Source of the DNA: Muribaculaceae bacterium
GTDB taxonomy: Bacteria; Bacteroidota; Bacteroidia; Bacteroidales; Muribaculaceae
DNA length: 6,268 bases
Assembly (NCBI GenBank): GCA_029057255.1
Contig: JAICZO010000168.1
Coordinates: 1 to 6,268, forward strand
Direction: 5' to 3'
Below the pieces are notes generated by a model that saw only the letters and a list, made by a program, of their open reading frames with translations, was not told the DNA's origin and did no database searches. Shown here in pieces: positions 5,902-6,268 of the stretch. Each line of letters starts with the position of its first letter. The stretch's first letter is position 1. The position numbers and the translations under genes are program-made.

Positions 5902-6268
5902 TCAGTCTTCGTCTTTTTCGAGGTCGCAGAAGGCACGCCATGTAGAGCCCAGCACCATCTTGATGCAGTTCTCGACGATATACTCTTTCGACACTTCCTC
6001 GTCAAGGAGGAAGGAGCACTCCATGCGGATGTTGCCGTCGCGGACAACAGCTGTGGGGAGGTTGCGGCGGCAGTTGTGGCGGTTTGCCAGGTGATAGAGG
6101 TCCTGGGCAGGCTCGTAGCCGGGAGCGCCGGCGGCATAGCTCAGGCGGTTGTTGTTCACCATCACAAAGATCACCACATCATGTCTGTAGTATTCGTCGG
6201 CAGTCTGCACGATGACCATGTCACCGTCCTCGTCGATGCGGGTCGAAATCGACAGTTCGTCGAGATAA
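5902..6268 (-). CDS. YbjN-like small protein (5' end outside the window)
   Basis: The frame is open from the window edge to the TGA at 5902-5904, giving 121 visible residues. It continues upstream through YLDELSISTRIDEDGDM, so the Met at 6219 is probably internal and the true start lies outside. A YLDEL...DEDGD N-terminal segment is followed by alternating strands (VVIFVMVNNNRLSYAAG), a helix with the pattern AQDLYHLANRHNCRRNLPTAVV, a strand IRMECSFLL, and a C-terminal helix EEVSKEYIVENCIKMVLGS. This layout resembles the YbjN/type III secretion chaperone-like fold, and I recall similar Bacteroides proteins with LDEL...DEDGD starts. No catalytic residues, signal peptide or membrane helix is visible. 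The function of this family in Bacteroidetes is poorly known. The end lies 5 nt before the transferase start, so the two are probably co-translated. The fold assignment is moderate; that the gene is real is near certain. Confidence 0.7.
   Translation of the reverse strand, partial: YLDELSISTRIDEDGDMVIVQTADEYYRHDVVIFVMVNNNRLSYAAGAPGYEPAQDLYHLANRHNCRRNLPTAVVRDGNIRMECSFLLDEEVSKEYIVENCIKMVLGSTWRAFCDLEKDED

Noticed and set aside
5897..5941. Longer membrane transferase starting at the ATG at 5941
   Set aside because: It would overlap the upstream gene by 40 nt and add a basic 15-residue segment. The ATG at 5896 lies 5 nt after the upstream stop, matching the tight spacing of coupled genes.
1..6268. 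A mobile element, phage, CRISPR array or new defence system in the window
   Set aside because: Every long stretch is covered by recognisable housekeeping or envelope genes on one strand. No transposase, integrase, direct-repeat array, tRNA or compositional break was seen.

Overview
This window looks like chromosomal housekeeping sequence from a Bacteroidales bacterium. The fairly high GC and the protein sequences suggest a Muribaculaceae-like gut lineage, but that family assignment is an inference from memory of homologues. Supporting points are the Bacteroidetes-type MreB and PurH sequences, start codons without Shine-Dalgarno motifs, and one match to the Bacteroidetes -7 promoter consensus TAnnTTTG. 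All six genes lie on the minus strand, so transcription runs from right to left.

In transcription order, the right edge holds the 3' part of a YbjN-like small protein gene. It is followed after 5 nt by a five-helix membrane enzyme of the LtaS/MdoB alkaline-phosphatase-fold family, a probable phosphoglycerol or phosphoethanolamine transferase. This pair ends at a strong hairpin terminator whose T-tract directly abuts a probable promoter for the next unit. That unit is purH (the last two steps of IMP synthesis), mreB (actin-like shape filament), mreC (periplasmic scaffold) and mreD (membrane partner, cut by the left edge just short of its end). The gaps are 43, 49 and 7 nt and contain no recognisable terminator, so the four genes are probably one operon coupling purine synthesis to cell elongation.

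No mobile element, CRISPR array, tRNA, rRNA or unknown multi-gene system is visible, and coding density is very high. The points worth a second look are small-scale ones. A run of nine cytosines lies in the coding strand of the membrane transferase, where a one-base slip either way gives a stop before the catalytic domain. A perfect 14-bp inverted repeat lies in the first-helix coding region of the same gene. A very GC-rich hairpin sits just upstream of the mreC start. A terminator and a promoter are packed back to back ahead of purH.
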